Source of the DNA: Gemmatimonadaceae bacterium
Lineage (GTDB): Bacteria > Gemmatimonadota > Gemmatimonadetes > Gemmatimonadales > Gemmatimonadaceae
Length of the DNA: 7,536 bases
Reading direction: 5' to 3'
Assembly (NCBI GenBank): GCA_019689955.1
Contig: JADGGM010000132.1
Location: 1-7,536, forward strand
In this document: piece after piece, positions 1 to 5,860 of the stretch
How positions within the stretch are numbered: position 1 is the first letter of the stretch
How the letters are laid out: the number at the start of each line of letters is the position of its first letter
Notes under the pieces: model-generated
What the model saw: only the letters and a program-made list of their open reading frames with translations
Databases searched by the model: none
What the model was told of the DNA's origin: nothing
Translations under genes and position numbers: made by a program

Positions 1-1295
1 CCGCGGAGGATCTGCGGGATGGTCTGCGTCCGCATCACCTGCACGGAGGCGATGAGGTTCTGCACCGTGGGGTGCTGGTCGGTGTAGATCTCGCGCGCCG
101 TGCGAAGCTGCGCCTCGCGCTTGGCCAGCTCACCGAGGGCGGCCTGGAGGTCGGGGGCCTGGCGCGCGCTCTGGATCGTCATGAAGGCGTCGGCGCTGAT
201 CCCGCTCGGGTTGCGGAGGAGCGCCTCGAGCGCTTCGCGGTCGTGCTGGATCGCCTCGAGCTGCAGCTTCTGCCCGAAGTAGTTCCCGACCATCGGGTTC
301 CCGACGTCCCCGCCCACGCCGCCGTCCGCGCCGCCGGGCGTGGGGGCCGTGGCCATCCCTTCGCCGGGGAGGGTGATCGTCGTGGTGCGGAAGCTCTGGA
401 GCGCGGCCTCCGAGTTGCGCAACGCTTCGCGCGCGCTGTCGAGCTGCTGCTCGAGCGTCTTCGACGTCTCGGTGAGGTTGCGGCGCTTGAGGTCACCGGC
501 AGTGGCGACGAACTCGGTCATCACCGCGTTGAGGATCGCGGCCGTGCGGCGCGCGCTCCGCCCGGTGAGCGTGACCTTGAGGAACGAGCTCCGCTCGGGG
601 AGGGAGACGTCGATCCGGTTGAGCAGCCCCGCGGCGACGACGTGCGGGTTGGCGACGGTGAAGTCGATCGTGCGTCCGCGGCCGAGGGTCGCCGGGGCGG
701 GGGCCCAGAGGAACCCGACGCTCCGGCCGATCGAGTCGCCGACGGCGCCGCGCTCGACCACGGTCCCCTCCTGCGTCGCGAGCGTGTACTTCGCGCCCGC
801 GGAGTCGATGCGCAACTGGTAGCTCCCCGCGCGGAACCCGGGCCCCGGCTCGAACCCGGCGAACACCGCCGAGTCGGACGGTGCGGCGGGCCAGAGGTAG
901 AGCGCCATCCGGCGGACCACGCGCTCCATGATGGTGGAGCTCTTGAGCAGGTCAGCCCACGCCCCGTTGCCGAGCAACTGTTCCCCCTGGACCGGGCCGC
1001 GGTTCTGCGCCCGGTTGTCCGAGATCCAGAGCGTGCCCTGCACCTGGTACTCGGGGGTGAGGAATCGCGTGAGCCCGAACCCTGCGGCAGTTCCAGCCAC
1101 GACGACCGCGAGGATCATCCACTTGTAGCGGCGGATCGCGGCGAGGTATCGGCCCCATGGGATCCCCGGCTCTTCAGCCACGGGAGCTCCCCCCCACGCG
1201 GCCGCCGGCCAGGCTTGTGGGAACCCGACGGGCCCCTGGGCCGCGTCGCGTGGCGGCTCAGCGGGGAGGTTGGACGGGATGTAGTTCGAAGACAT
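1..1295 (-). CDS. GumC/Wzz-family exopolysaccharide chain-length determinant (partial, C-terminus beyond window)
   Basis: Inner-membrane polysaccharide co-polymerase, expected to control chain length and export of an exopolysaccharide with a Wzx/Wzy-type machine. Reading the minus strand gives 431 codons without a stop. A Pro/Ala-rich cytoplasmic N-terminus (about 1-50) is followed by a basic RRYKW motif and a membrane segment at about 59-78 (MILAVVVAGTAAGFGLTRFL). The periplasmic Wzz domain comes next and includes an extra beta-rich stretch at about 135-215. A long helical region (about 255-305, 340-425) ends with YTDQHPTVQNL, the typical GumC/Wzz coiled-coil motif. A Gly-rich linker lies at 318-332. 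The ATG at 1295 is directly preceded by an in-frame TGA, so the gene cannot start further upstream, but it lacks a clear Shine-Dalgarno. A GTG at 1181 (residue 39) has a G-rich GGGGGAG five bases before it and is a credible alternative. The second membrane helix and any fused tyrosine autokinase domain would lie outside the window. Confidence 0.9.
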   Translation of the reverse strand, partial: MSSNYIPSNLPAEPPRDAAQGPVGFPQAWPAAAWGGAPVAEEPGIPWGRYLAAIRRYKWMILAVVVAGTAAGFGLTRFLTPEYQVQGTLWISDNRAQNRGPVQGEQLLGNGAWADLLKSSTIMERVVRRMALYLWPAAPSDSAVFAGFEPGPGFRAGSYQLRIDSAGAKYTLATQEGTVVERGAVGDSIGRSVGFLWAPAPATLGRGRTIDFTVANPHVVAAGLLNRIDVSLPERSSFLKVTLTGRSARRTAAILNAVMTEFVATAGDLKRRNLTETSKTLEQQLDSAREALRNSEAALQSFRTTTITLPGEGMATAPTPGGADGGVGGDVGNPMVGNYFGQKLQLEAIQHDREALEALLRNPSGISADAFMTIQSARQAPDLQAALGELAKREAQLRTAREIYTDQHPTVQNLIASVQVMRTQTIPQILR

Positions 1296-1393
1296 TCAGG
1301 ACCGGGATCTAGGGTTCGCAGTCGATGGCATCCGAGCGCCGTTGCATCGGAACGTTACAGTCGACGGCAAAGCGTTCTGTCTGGCCAGGCGGA

Positions 1394-1409
1394 TGCAAAT
1401 ACAGGCCCA
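1394..1409 (-). promoter_or_regulatory. Candidate sigma-54 (-24/-12) promoter for the gumC-like gene
   Basis: The minus strand reads TGGGCCTGTATTTGCA. Against the consensus TGGCACG-N4-TTGCW it keeps TGG at -24 and the whole TTGCA at -12, with exactly ten bases between the invariant GG and GC. Positions 4, 5 and 7 of the -24 half deviate. Transcription would start near 1383, leaving a leader of about 88 nt before the ATG at 1295. The neighbouring regulator carries the GAFTGA loop used only to activate sigma-54 polymerase, which strengthens the call. It is still a single imperfect match. Confidence 0.5.
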
Positions 1410-1463
1410 CTCCGCCGGTTCCGGCGTTCGCGGGTGGAAGACGCGGCCGCCTACTATAGCCGC

Positions 1464-1483
1464 CTCGCGATCGACTGCGCGAG
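1464..1483. repeat. Inverted repeat CTCGCG-N8-CGCGAG
   Basis: Perfect 6-bp arms separated by eight bases, between the candidate sigma-54 promoter and the 17-base palindrome. It could be a protein site or a chance match in GC-rich DNA. Its sequence is unrelated to the 1516 palindrome, so it is unlikely to bind the same regulator. Confidence 0.3.
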
Positions 1484-1515
1484 TGGCGCCGCCGGCGCGC
1501 CCGGGCGTTGCGGGG

Positions 1516-1532
1516 AGCGCTTGGTAAGCGCT
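1516..1532. promoter_or_regulatory. 17-base palindrome AGCGCTT-GGT-AAGCGCT, candidate enhancer (UAS) for the NtrC-type regulator
   Basis: A perfect inverted repeat with 7-bp arms and a 3-base spacer. Dimeric Fis-type HTH regulators of the NtrC family bind palindromes of about this size. Its centre (1524) is about 115-130 bp upstream of the candidate -24/-12 element and about 140 bp upstream of the predicted start, typical for a sigma-54 enhancer. It lies in the divergent region next to the gene for such a regulator, where a cognate or autoregulatory site is expected. I found no second full copy. Binding is inferred. Confidence 0.45.
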
Positions 1533-1579
1533 GCCGGATAAACGCGTTAGACAGCGGCTCGCGGCGCGGTGCATGCAAG

Positions 1580-1607
1580 CAGCGCGGGGCGATGATGTCG
1601 CGCGCTG
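1580..1607. repeat. Inverted repeat CAGCGCG-N14-CGCGCTG
   Basis: Perfect 7-bp arms with a 14-base centre, flanked by GCAT (1571-1574) and ATGC (1608-1611), which could extend pairing after a 5-base bulge. It lies upstream of both promoter candidates. It could be a second regulator site or an imperfect hairpin; no T-run follows on either strand, so it does not resemble an intrinsic terminator. Confidence 0.3.
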
Positions 1608-1719
1608 ATGCAGCGTCGAAGCGCCGCCACGATTTGTCGCACGGATGATGCTTGGCTGCGTCGCCTGTAGCGTCGAGGCTGCGTTTTTGGAGCCTGGAAA
1701 GATCTATTGCAGTGTTCGT

Positions 1720-1739
1720 CGTTACATTTCCGTTACATT
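1720..1739 (+). repeat. Tandem direct repeat CGTTACATT x2 with 11-bp period
   Basis: Two identical 9-mers (1720-1728 and 1731-1739) are spaced 11 bp start to start, about one helical turn, as in sites bound by OmpR/PhoB-type winged-helix regulators. The second copy overlaps the first two bases of the TTGAAA -35 candidate, the usual geometry of class II activation. A partial third ACATT occurs at 1748-1752, and CGTTACA also occurs alone at 1353-1359. The binding protein is unknown; no OmpR/PhoB-type gene is in the window. Confidence 0.45.
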
Positions 1740-1765
1740 GAAAGCGGACATTAGGGAGCTTTAAT
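1738..1765 (+). promoter_or_regulatory. Sigma-70-like promoter for the regulator/kinase operon
   Basis: TTGAAA (1738-1743), a 16-base spacer and TTTAAT (1760-1765) each match the -35 and -10 consensus at five of six positions. They sit in the most AT-rich part of the intergenic region. Transcription would begin near 1772 and give a leader of about 270 nt before the ATG at 2045. A short inverted repeat, AAAGC (1741-1745) and GCTTT (1758-1762), lies between the boxes and could serve as an operator. Confidence 0.45.
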
Positions 1766-2001
1766 CCTGTATCTTGGCTGCGGCGATTCCGGAGCCGTGT
1801 GGCAGCAACAGCGTGTCGAGTGCCGTCGACAGCGATGTCGTAATTCGTTCACACGCGGTGTTGCCGGGAGTCTACGTCGCACGGACGCGCAGGAGTGATG
1901 GGCGCGCGAGATCGCCGCTGAGCGTCGCATCGGAAGGCGTGGCCACGGAGTCCCGCGCGTAACGCGGCCGGGCGGCATCGGAGCTGCTCGGGGCTGTCAC
2001 C

Positions 2002-2024
2002 GCCGCCGGCATGGGGTCGGCGGC
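2002..2024 (+). other. Leader hairpin just upstream of the ntrC-like ribosome binding site
   Basis: GCCGCCG (2002-2008) can pair with CGGCGGC (2018-2024) across a 9-base loop, ending ten bases before the AGGAG at 2034. A stem here would leave the ribosome binding site exposed, and could protect the 5' side of the message or be one state of a switch. Such stems are common by chance in GC-rich leaders. Confidence 0.25.
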
Positions 2025-2033
2025 CATTGTGTC

Positions 2034-2038
2034 AGGAG
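2034..2038 (+). promoter_or_regulatory. Ribosome binding site fixing the ntrC-like start
   Basis: AGGAG lies six bases before the ATG at 2045. An in-frame TTG at 2027 would place this motif inside the coding sequence and has no Shine-Dalgarno of its own, so the ATG is preferred. Confidence 0.8.
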
Positions 2039-2044
2039 ACGACG

Positions 2045-3571
2045 ATGTCTGTTCCAATTGTTGCGCAGGTCGAGGACGCACCGGAGCAGCAGCCGCACAC
2101 TGCACCGCGCGATCCGCTGTCGATCCCGGCTGAAGTGAAGGCCAGCATCCGCATCCTCGTGGTGGACGACGACCGGACGTTGCGGGAGGGGTGCGCGAGC
2201 GTCCTCCAGCTCGACGGCTACAACGTGACGTTCTGCGGGCGCGGCGATGAGGCGCTGGAGATGGTTCGGCGCCGGAAGTTCGACATCGTGCTCGTGGACC
2301 TGTATCTCACGCCGATCTCGGGGCTCGACATCCTCAAGGCCACGCTGGAGACGCACCGCGACACGATCGTGGTCGTGATGACGGGGAACCCGAGCGTCAC
2401 CTCGAGCATCGAGGCGCTGCGGGCCGGGGCGTGGGACTACCTCCCGAAGCCGTTCTCGGCCACGCACCTGCAGGTGCTCGTGGGGCGCGCGTCGCACGCC
2501 GTGATGGTGGCGCGCGAGACCAACGACCTGCGGCTGCAGTTGGTGCAGCAGAGCGGGAATAGCGACAAGATCACCCTCCTCGGCGTCTCGCCGGCGTTCC
2601 GGCGGGCGGTGGAGCTGGCGCGGAAGGTCGCCTCGACCGATGCCTCGGTGATGATCACCGGGGAGAGCGGGACGGGGAAGGAAGTCATCGCCCAGTTCAT
2701 CCACCACCACAGCCGGCGCGCGAGCCGCAAGCTGGTGCCGATCAACTGCGCCGCGCTCCCCGAGCCGCTCCTGGAGAGCGAGATGTTCGGGCACCGGAAG
2801 GGGGCGTTCACCGGCGCGGACCGCGACAAGCCCGGGTTGCTCGAGACCGCGAACGGGGGGACGCTCTTCCTCGACGAGCTGACGGAGATGTCGCACCCGA
2901 TCCAGGCCAAGCTGCTCCGTGTGCTGCAGGACGGGGTGGTGCGGCGGGTGGGGAGCGAGCAGCAGGACGCGGTGGTGGACGTGCGCTTCATCTCGGCCAC
3001 GAACCGGGACCCGCAGGAGGCGGTGAACAAGGGGGTGCTGCGCGAGGACCTGTTCTATCGCCTGCGCGTGGTGCCGATCAAGCTGCCGCCGCTCCGGCAG
3101 CGGCCGGAGGACATCCCGCTCCTCGCAAACCACTTCCTGGCGCACTACTGGGCGCGGCACCGCCAGCCCGGCGACCCCTCGCCCAAGCTCACGGAGTCGG
3201 CGATCGAGTTCCTGCGGTCGCGTCCGTGGCGTGGGAACGTGCGCGAGCTGCAGAACGTGATCGAGCACGTGGCCGTGCTGAGCGAGCCCGGGCAGCCGAT
3301 CCAGCCGCAGGACATCCAGGTGTACGACGATTCGCCGGTGGTGCCCGCGCGGAGCGCGCTCCCCACGGCGATCATGGACGAACCGTATCACGCTGCGAAG
3401 GACCGCTTGATTGCCGAGTTCGAGAAGGAGTACCTGACGCGCCTGTCGGCGCGGGCAGGGGGGAACATGTCCCGCGCCGCACGTCTTGCGAACATCGACC
3501 GGACGACGCTCTATCGTCTGATGGAGAAGCACAACGTCCGGCGTGACGAGCTGACGGGCTTGAGCGAGTGA
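2045..3571 (+). CDS. NtrC-family sigma-54-dependent response regulator
   Basis: Cytoplasmic two-component regulator of 508 residues that should bind an enhancer and use ATP hydrolysis to open sigma-54 promoters. The receiver domain (about 35-150) has the acidic cluster D41-D43, phospho-acceptor D85 (VDLYLTP), T113 and K135. The AAA+ domain (about 175-400) has Walker A GESGTGK (206-212), the sigma-54-contacting GAFTGA loop (253-258), Walker B TLFLDE (273-278), and the ATNRD and LREDLFYRL motifs. A Fis-type HTH fills about 474-497 (NMSRAARLANIDRTTLYRLMEKHNV region). All key residues are present and the length is normal for the family. The kinase frame overlaps its stop codon, and the exopolysaccharide gene is divergent, which suggests that gene is a target. 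The sequence does not settle whether this is PrsR-like or another subfamily, so no symbol is given. Confidence 0.95.
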   Translation: MSVPIVAQVEDAPEQQPHTAPRDPLSIPAEVKASIRILVVDDDRTLREGCASVLQLDGYNVTFCGRGDEALEMVRRRKFDIVLVDLYLTPISGLDILKATLETHRDTIVVVMTGNPSVTSSIEALRAGAWDYLPKPFSATHLQVLVGRASHAVMVARETNDLRLQLVQQSGNSDKITLLGVSPAFRRAVELARKVASTDASVMITGESGTGKEVIAQFIHHHSRRASRKLVPINCAALPEPLLESEMFGHRKGAFTGADRDKPGLLETANGGTLFLDELTEMSHPIQAKLLRVLQDGVVRRVGSEQQDAVVDVRFISATNRDPQEAVNKGVLREDLFYRLRVVPIKLPPLRQRPEDIPLLANHFLAHYWARHRQPGDPSPKLTESAIEFLRSRPWRGNVRELQNVIEHVAVLSEPGQPIQPQDIQVYDDSPVVPARSALPTAIMDEPYHAAKDRLIAEFEKEYLTRLSARAGGNMSRAARLANIDRTTLYRLMEKHNVRRDELTGLSE

Positions 3572-3639
3572 GACCGCGCGCATCACGCGCGGCGGTCCCA
3601 TCGCGTTCACAGCCGGACGGCGAGACTTCAGCCGGAGCG

Positions 3640-3645
3640 AGGAGA
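3640..3645 (+). promoter_or_regulatory. Ribosome binding site favouring an internal GTG start for the kinase
   Basis: AGGAGA ends three bases before a GTG at 3649. The upstream GTG at 3568, which forms a GTGA overlap with the regulator stop, has only a weak match (GAGCGA) before it. The motif therefore supports 3649, although translational coupling through the overlap remains possible. Confidence 0.5.
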
Positions 3646-3648
3646 ACG

Positions 3649-4749
3649 GTGCCGCAGCCTCTCCCGCCGGTCGCATTGACGCCGCCGTCGGCTCCGGTGA
3701 TCTCGGAGCCGCTGTGGGAAGCCTTGCGCCGCGCAGCCGAGCGGGTCTACAACGACCCGTTGGCGATCGAGCAGGGGACGCAGAGCGACGATCTGCGGTG
3801 TCAGGTCGATGCCCTGTGTCGCGCCGTGCGGCAAGCGGCGGACGGTGAGGAGCCGGTGCTCGAGCGCGCCGCGCCGGCCGTGCCGGTGCAGCGGGTGCTG
3901 AACCGGTTGCGCGGTGCGCTCCTCGAGGAGGTGGCGACCTCGTGCCCGGACGTGGACACGCGCGCGCTGCTCGAGCTCTCGCGCGCGGTGGAACGCGTGC
4001 AGGATGCCCTCGACCGTGACGAGGCGCACCGCTTCGCGAGCCGGCTGTCGGGCGCCGGGGGGCTCGAGCTCCTCGTCGAGGTGGCGCACGATCTCCGGTC
4101 GCCGCTCGCGTCGATCCTGTTCCTGGCCGAGACGATCCGGAAGGGGCAGAGCGGCGCCGTGAACCCGGTGCAGGAGCGGCAACTGGGGCTCATCTACAGC
4201 GCCGCGTTCGGCCTGAGCGGGATGGCGAGCGACGTGATCGAGCTGGCGCGCGGTGGGGACCGTCTGGTGGGCGCCACCCCGGTGGCGTTCTCGGTGACGG
4301 ACCTCATGAACTCGGTGCGCGACATCGTGCTCCCGATGGCCGAGGAGAAAGGGCTGGCGCTGCGTCTCGTCACCCCCGAGGCTGACTTCCGCATCGGGCA
4401 CCCCGGGGCGCTCAACCGCGTGCTCCTCAACCTCACGACGAACGCGCTCAAGTTCACGGGGGAGGGGTACGTGGAGGTCGGCGCACGGCAGCTCTCGCGG
4501 ACGCGCGTGGAGTTCTCGGTGCGCGACACCGGGCGCGGGATCCCCCCCGAGGTAATGAGCTGCCTCTTCGACGCCTTCCGTCGCCGCCGGAACGCCGGGG
4601 AGTACACCTTCTCGAGCGCCGGGCTCGGGCTCTCGATCTGCCGGAAGCTCGTGGCCGCGATGGGGAGCGAGCTGCACGTGGACTCCGCGGTCGGGCAGGG
4701 GACGCGGTTCCACTTCGAGCTCGAGCTCCCGACGGCGTCGCGGATCTAG
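3649..4749 (+). CDS. Soluble sensor histidine kinase, likely partner of the NtrC-type regulator
   Basis: Cytoplasmic histidine kinase expected to phosphorylate the regulator encoded just upstream. With the GTG at 3649 it is 366 residues; a GTG at 3568, overlapping the regulator stop by four bases, would add 27 basic, low-complexity residues. No membrane segment, PAS or GAF domain is recognisable. Residues about 20-135 are mainly predicted helical and may form an unrecognised input or dimerisation region. The HisKA helix carries H147 in VAHDLRSPLASI. The ATPase domain has the N-box NLTTNALKFT (about 261-270), G1 DTGRGIP (293-299), an F-box-like LFDAF and G2 AGLGLS (324-329), and ends almost at the stop. 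All catalytic boxes are intact. The stimulus must be intracellular or delivered by a partner protein. Pairing with the regulator is inferred from adjacency and shared transcription. Confidence 0.9.
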   Translation: MPQPLPPVALTPPSAPVISEPLWEALRRAAERVYNDPLAIEQGTQSDDLRCQVDALCRAVRQAADGEEPVLERAAPAVPVQRVLNRLRGALLEEVATSCPDVDTRALLELSRAVERVQDALDRDEAHRFASRLSGAGGLELLVEVAHDLRSPLASILFLAETIRKGQSGAVNPVQERQLGLIYSAAFGLSGMASDVIELARGGDRLVGATPVAFSVTDLMNSVRDIVLPMAEEKGLALRLVTPEADFRIGHPGALNRVLLNLTTNALKFTGEGYVEVGARQLSRTRVEFSVRDTGRGIPPEVMSCLFDAFRRRRNAGEYTFSSAGLGLSICRKLVAAMGSELHVDSAVGQGTRFHFELELPTASRI

Positions 4750-4780
4750 GGGCGAGGTCGCCGTTCGCCCCAACGGGGCG
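4749..4780 (+). terminator. Overlapping hairpins after the kinase, possible weak terminator
   Basis: GGGGCGA (4749-4755) can pair with TCGCCCC (4765-4771). Alternatively CGCCCC (4766-4771) can pair with GGGGCG (4775-4780) across a 3-base AAC loop. The two stems exclude each other. No T-run follows, so intrinsic termination is not supported; it could be a Rho-dependent or 3'-end-stabilising structure, or chance pairing in GC-rich DNA. Confidence 0.3.
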
Positions 4781-4855
4781 GGGCTCGCGGCCGCGTGGGC
4801 GGTGTTCGCCACAAAGTGCTGGCCCGCGCTGCGCCGCACGCGCACCGTTGGCGGC

Positions 4856-5860
4856 ATGACTCCCATCTTCTTTTCTCGTTCGGCGTGGATGGCGTGCTGT
4901 GGCGCCCTCGCGCTCTCCGCGTTTGCCGCGGCCCGGCCGCGCCATCCGTCCGCTCCGCCGTCGACCGAGCCGTGCGCCGCCGCGCGCGGTGATGCGCGAG
5001 CGATCCTCGCGCGCGCCGTGCAGGCGGCGGGGATCCCCGGTGTGCGCGCCCGCGCTCGCGTGCTCCGCTACGAGTTCTCGGACGACATCTCGCAGAACTT
5101 CCAGTCGGACCGGACCTACCCGCCCTTCCTCACGCTGCAGTGGGGAGGGATGTTCTACGTCGATCCCGGCACGCGGGTGCAGCGCCTCGAGGAGCGCGTG
5201 TTCGGCTTCGGGACGCACGGGGAGCGGCCGTTCGCCCTGCTGCACGGCGAGCGTGCCACCTATGTCGTGCGCGACTCGGGGCTCGTGCCGAATCCGCAGG
5301 GGCACGCCGTCTCGCTTCGCTCGCGGCCACTGGATGCGTGGACGGTGCTCGCCGACTGGAGCGCCGCGCCCGGCGTGCGCGTGGTCGCACGGTGCGTCTA
5401 CCGCGACTATCCGCGCACGGTGCTCGAGCGCACGACCGCCGGCGGCGCGGAGCGGCTGTACGTCGACCCCAAGAGCGGGCTCCCGGTGAAGCTCGATCGG
5501 CGGGAGCCGCACTATCTGTGGGAAGACGTGCACGCCGAATACGTGTGGACCAACTGGACCGTGGTCGACGGGGCGAGCGTCCCCTTTGCCGCGTTCCGGC
5601 TGGAGGATGGCGAGGTGGAGATCGTGCGCAGCGTCGGGCCGATTGCGCTCGTCGCGCGCGACAGCGCGCCGTCGCTCGCGCTCCCGGCGGACGCGCCGGC
5701 GATGCCCGTCCACACGCCCCCGGCTCCCGCGCCGGACACGGTGCGCGTGGGGGCGCGGACGTTCCTGCTCGTGAACCCGATGTACACGAACGTCGTCACG
5801 CTCCAGCGCGACACGGTGTGGGTGCTCGACGCGCAGATCGGCGAGGACCGTGCGCGCGCG
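4856..5860 (+). pseudogene. Secreted protein, probable N-terminal half of an MBL-fold hydrolase, truncated at a junction
   Basis: The frame from the ATG at 4856 opens with a signal-peptide-like segment (hydrophobic about 11-26, ACCGALALSAFAAA). A beta-rich domain follows at about 45-265, with repeated aromatic/acidic strands and YVDPKSGLPVKLDRREPHYLWED, reminiscent of lipoprotein-sorting-type beta folds. After a Pro/Ala linker (270-293), TVRVGARTFLLVNPMYTNVVTLQRDTVWVLDAQIGEDRARA (split here: about 295-335) looks like the first two strands of a metallo-beta-lactamase fold. The HxHxDH motif and all metal ligands are absent. Beyond about codon 335 the frame becomes Arg/Gly-rich shadow of the downstream LytTR reading frame, and no stop occurs until 6751. 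The gene therefore seems to have lost its 3' half. The start lacks a good ribosome binding site. Family assignment is moderate; the loss of family-like sequence near 5850-5860 is the firmer observation. Confidence 0.6.

Larger units (their letters stand above)
1296..2044. other. Divergent regulatory intergenic region with no convincing gene
   Basis: 749 bases separate the divergently transcribed gumC-like and ntrC-like genes. Neither strand has a convincing coding frame: the short open stretches lack ribosome binding sites and family-like sequence. Locally AT-richer stretches near 1390-1410 and 1700-1775 coincide with the two promoter candidates. The region also holds three inverted repeats (1464-1483, 1516-1532, 1580-1607), a direct repeat (1720-1739), three copies of the 8-mer GCATCGGA (1344, 1927, 1975), and a shared 10-mer TGCCGTCGAC lying in sense orientation in each divergent leader (minus strand 1360-1369, plus strand 1821-1830). 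It is unusually long for such a compact region, which fits a complex control region. Confidence 0.7.

Noticed and set aside
1452..1459. TACTATAG as a -10 box on either strand
   Set aside because: No -35-like hexamer lies at 16-18 bases on either side.
72..1541. Plus-strand open frame of 489 codons opposite the gumC-like gene
   Set aside because: It is Arg/Gly/Ala-rich with no family-like motifs and is antisense to a clear Wzz-type protein. It is a GC-rich shadow frame.
1695..1711. Plus-strand sigma-54-like TGGAAAGATCTATTGCA
   Set aside because: There are eleven bases between GG and GC instead of ten, and sigma-54 promoters tolerate spacing changes poorly.
1892..1921. Possible 7-codon leader peptide (ATG at 1898) after AGGAG
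   Set aside because: The gap between AGGAG and the ATG is only about two bases, and the peptide has no regulatory run of identical codons.
1774..1962. Small plus-strand open frame (62 codons from a TTG) in the intergenic region
   Set aside because: It has no ribosome binding site, a TTG start right at the predicted transcript start, and no recognisable sequence. It is more likely leader.
2027..2044. TTG at 2027 as start of the NtrC-type gene
   Set aside because: It would place the AGGAG ribosome binding site inside the coding region, and the ATG at 2045 has ideal spacing from it.
1997..3676. Minus-strand open frame of 559 codons opposite the NtrC-type regulator
   Set aside because: It is His/Arg/Pro-rich with no domain, and it mirrors the codon bias of the well-supported plus-strand gene.
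3628..4866. Minus-strand open frame of 412 codons opposite the kinase
   Set aside because: It has the low-complexity composition typical of an antisense frame and lies opposite an intact histidine kinase.
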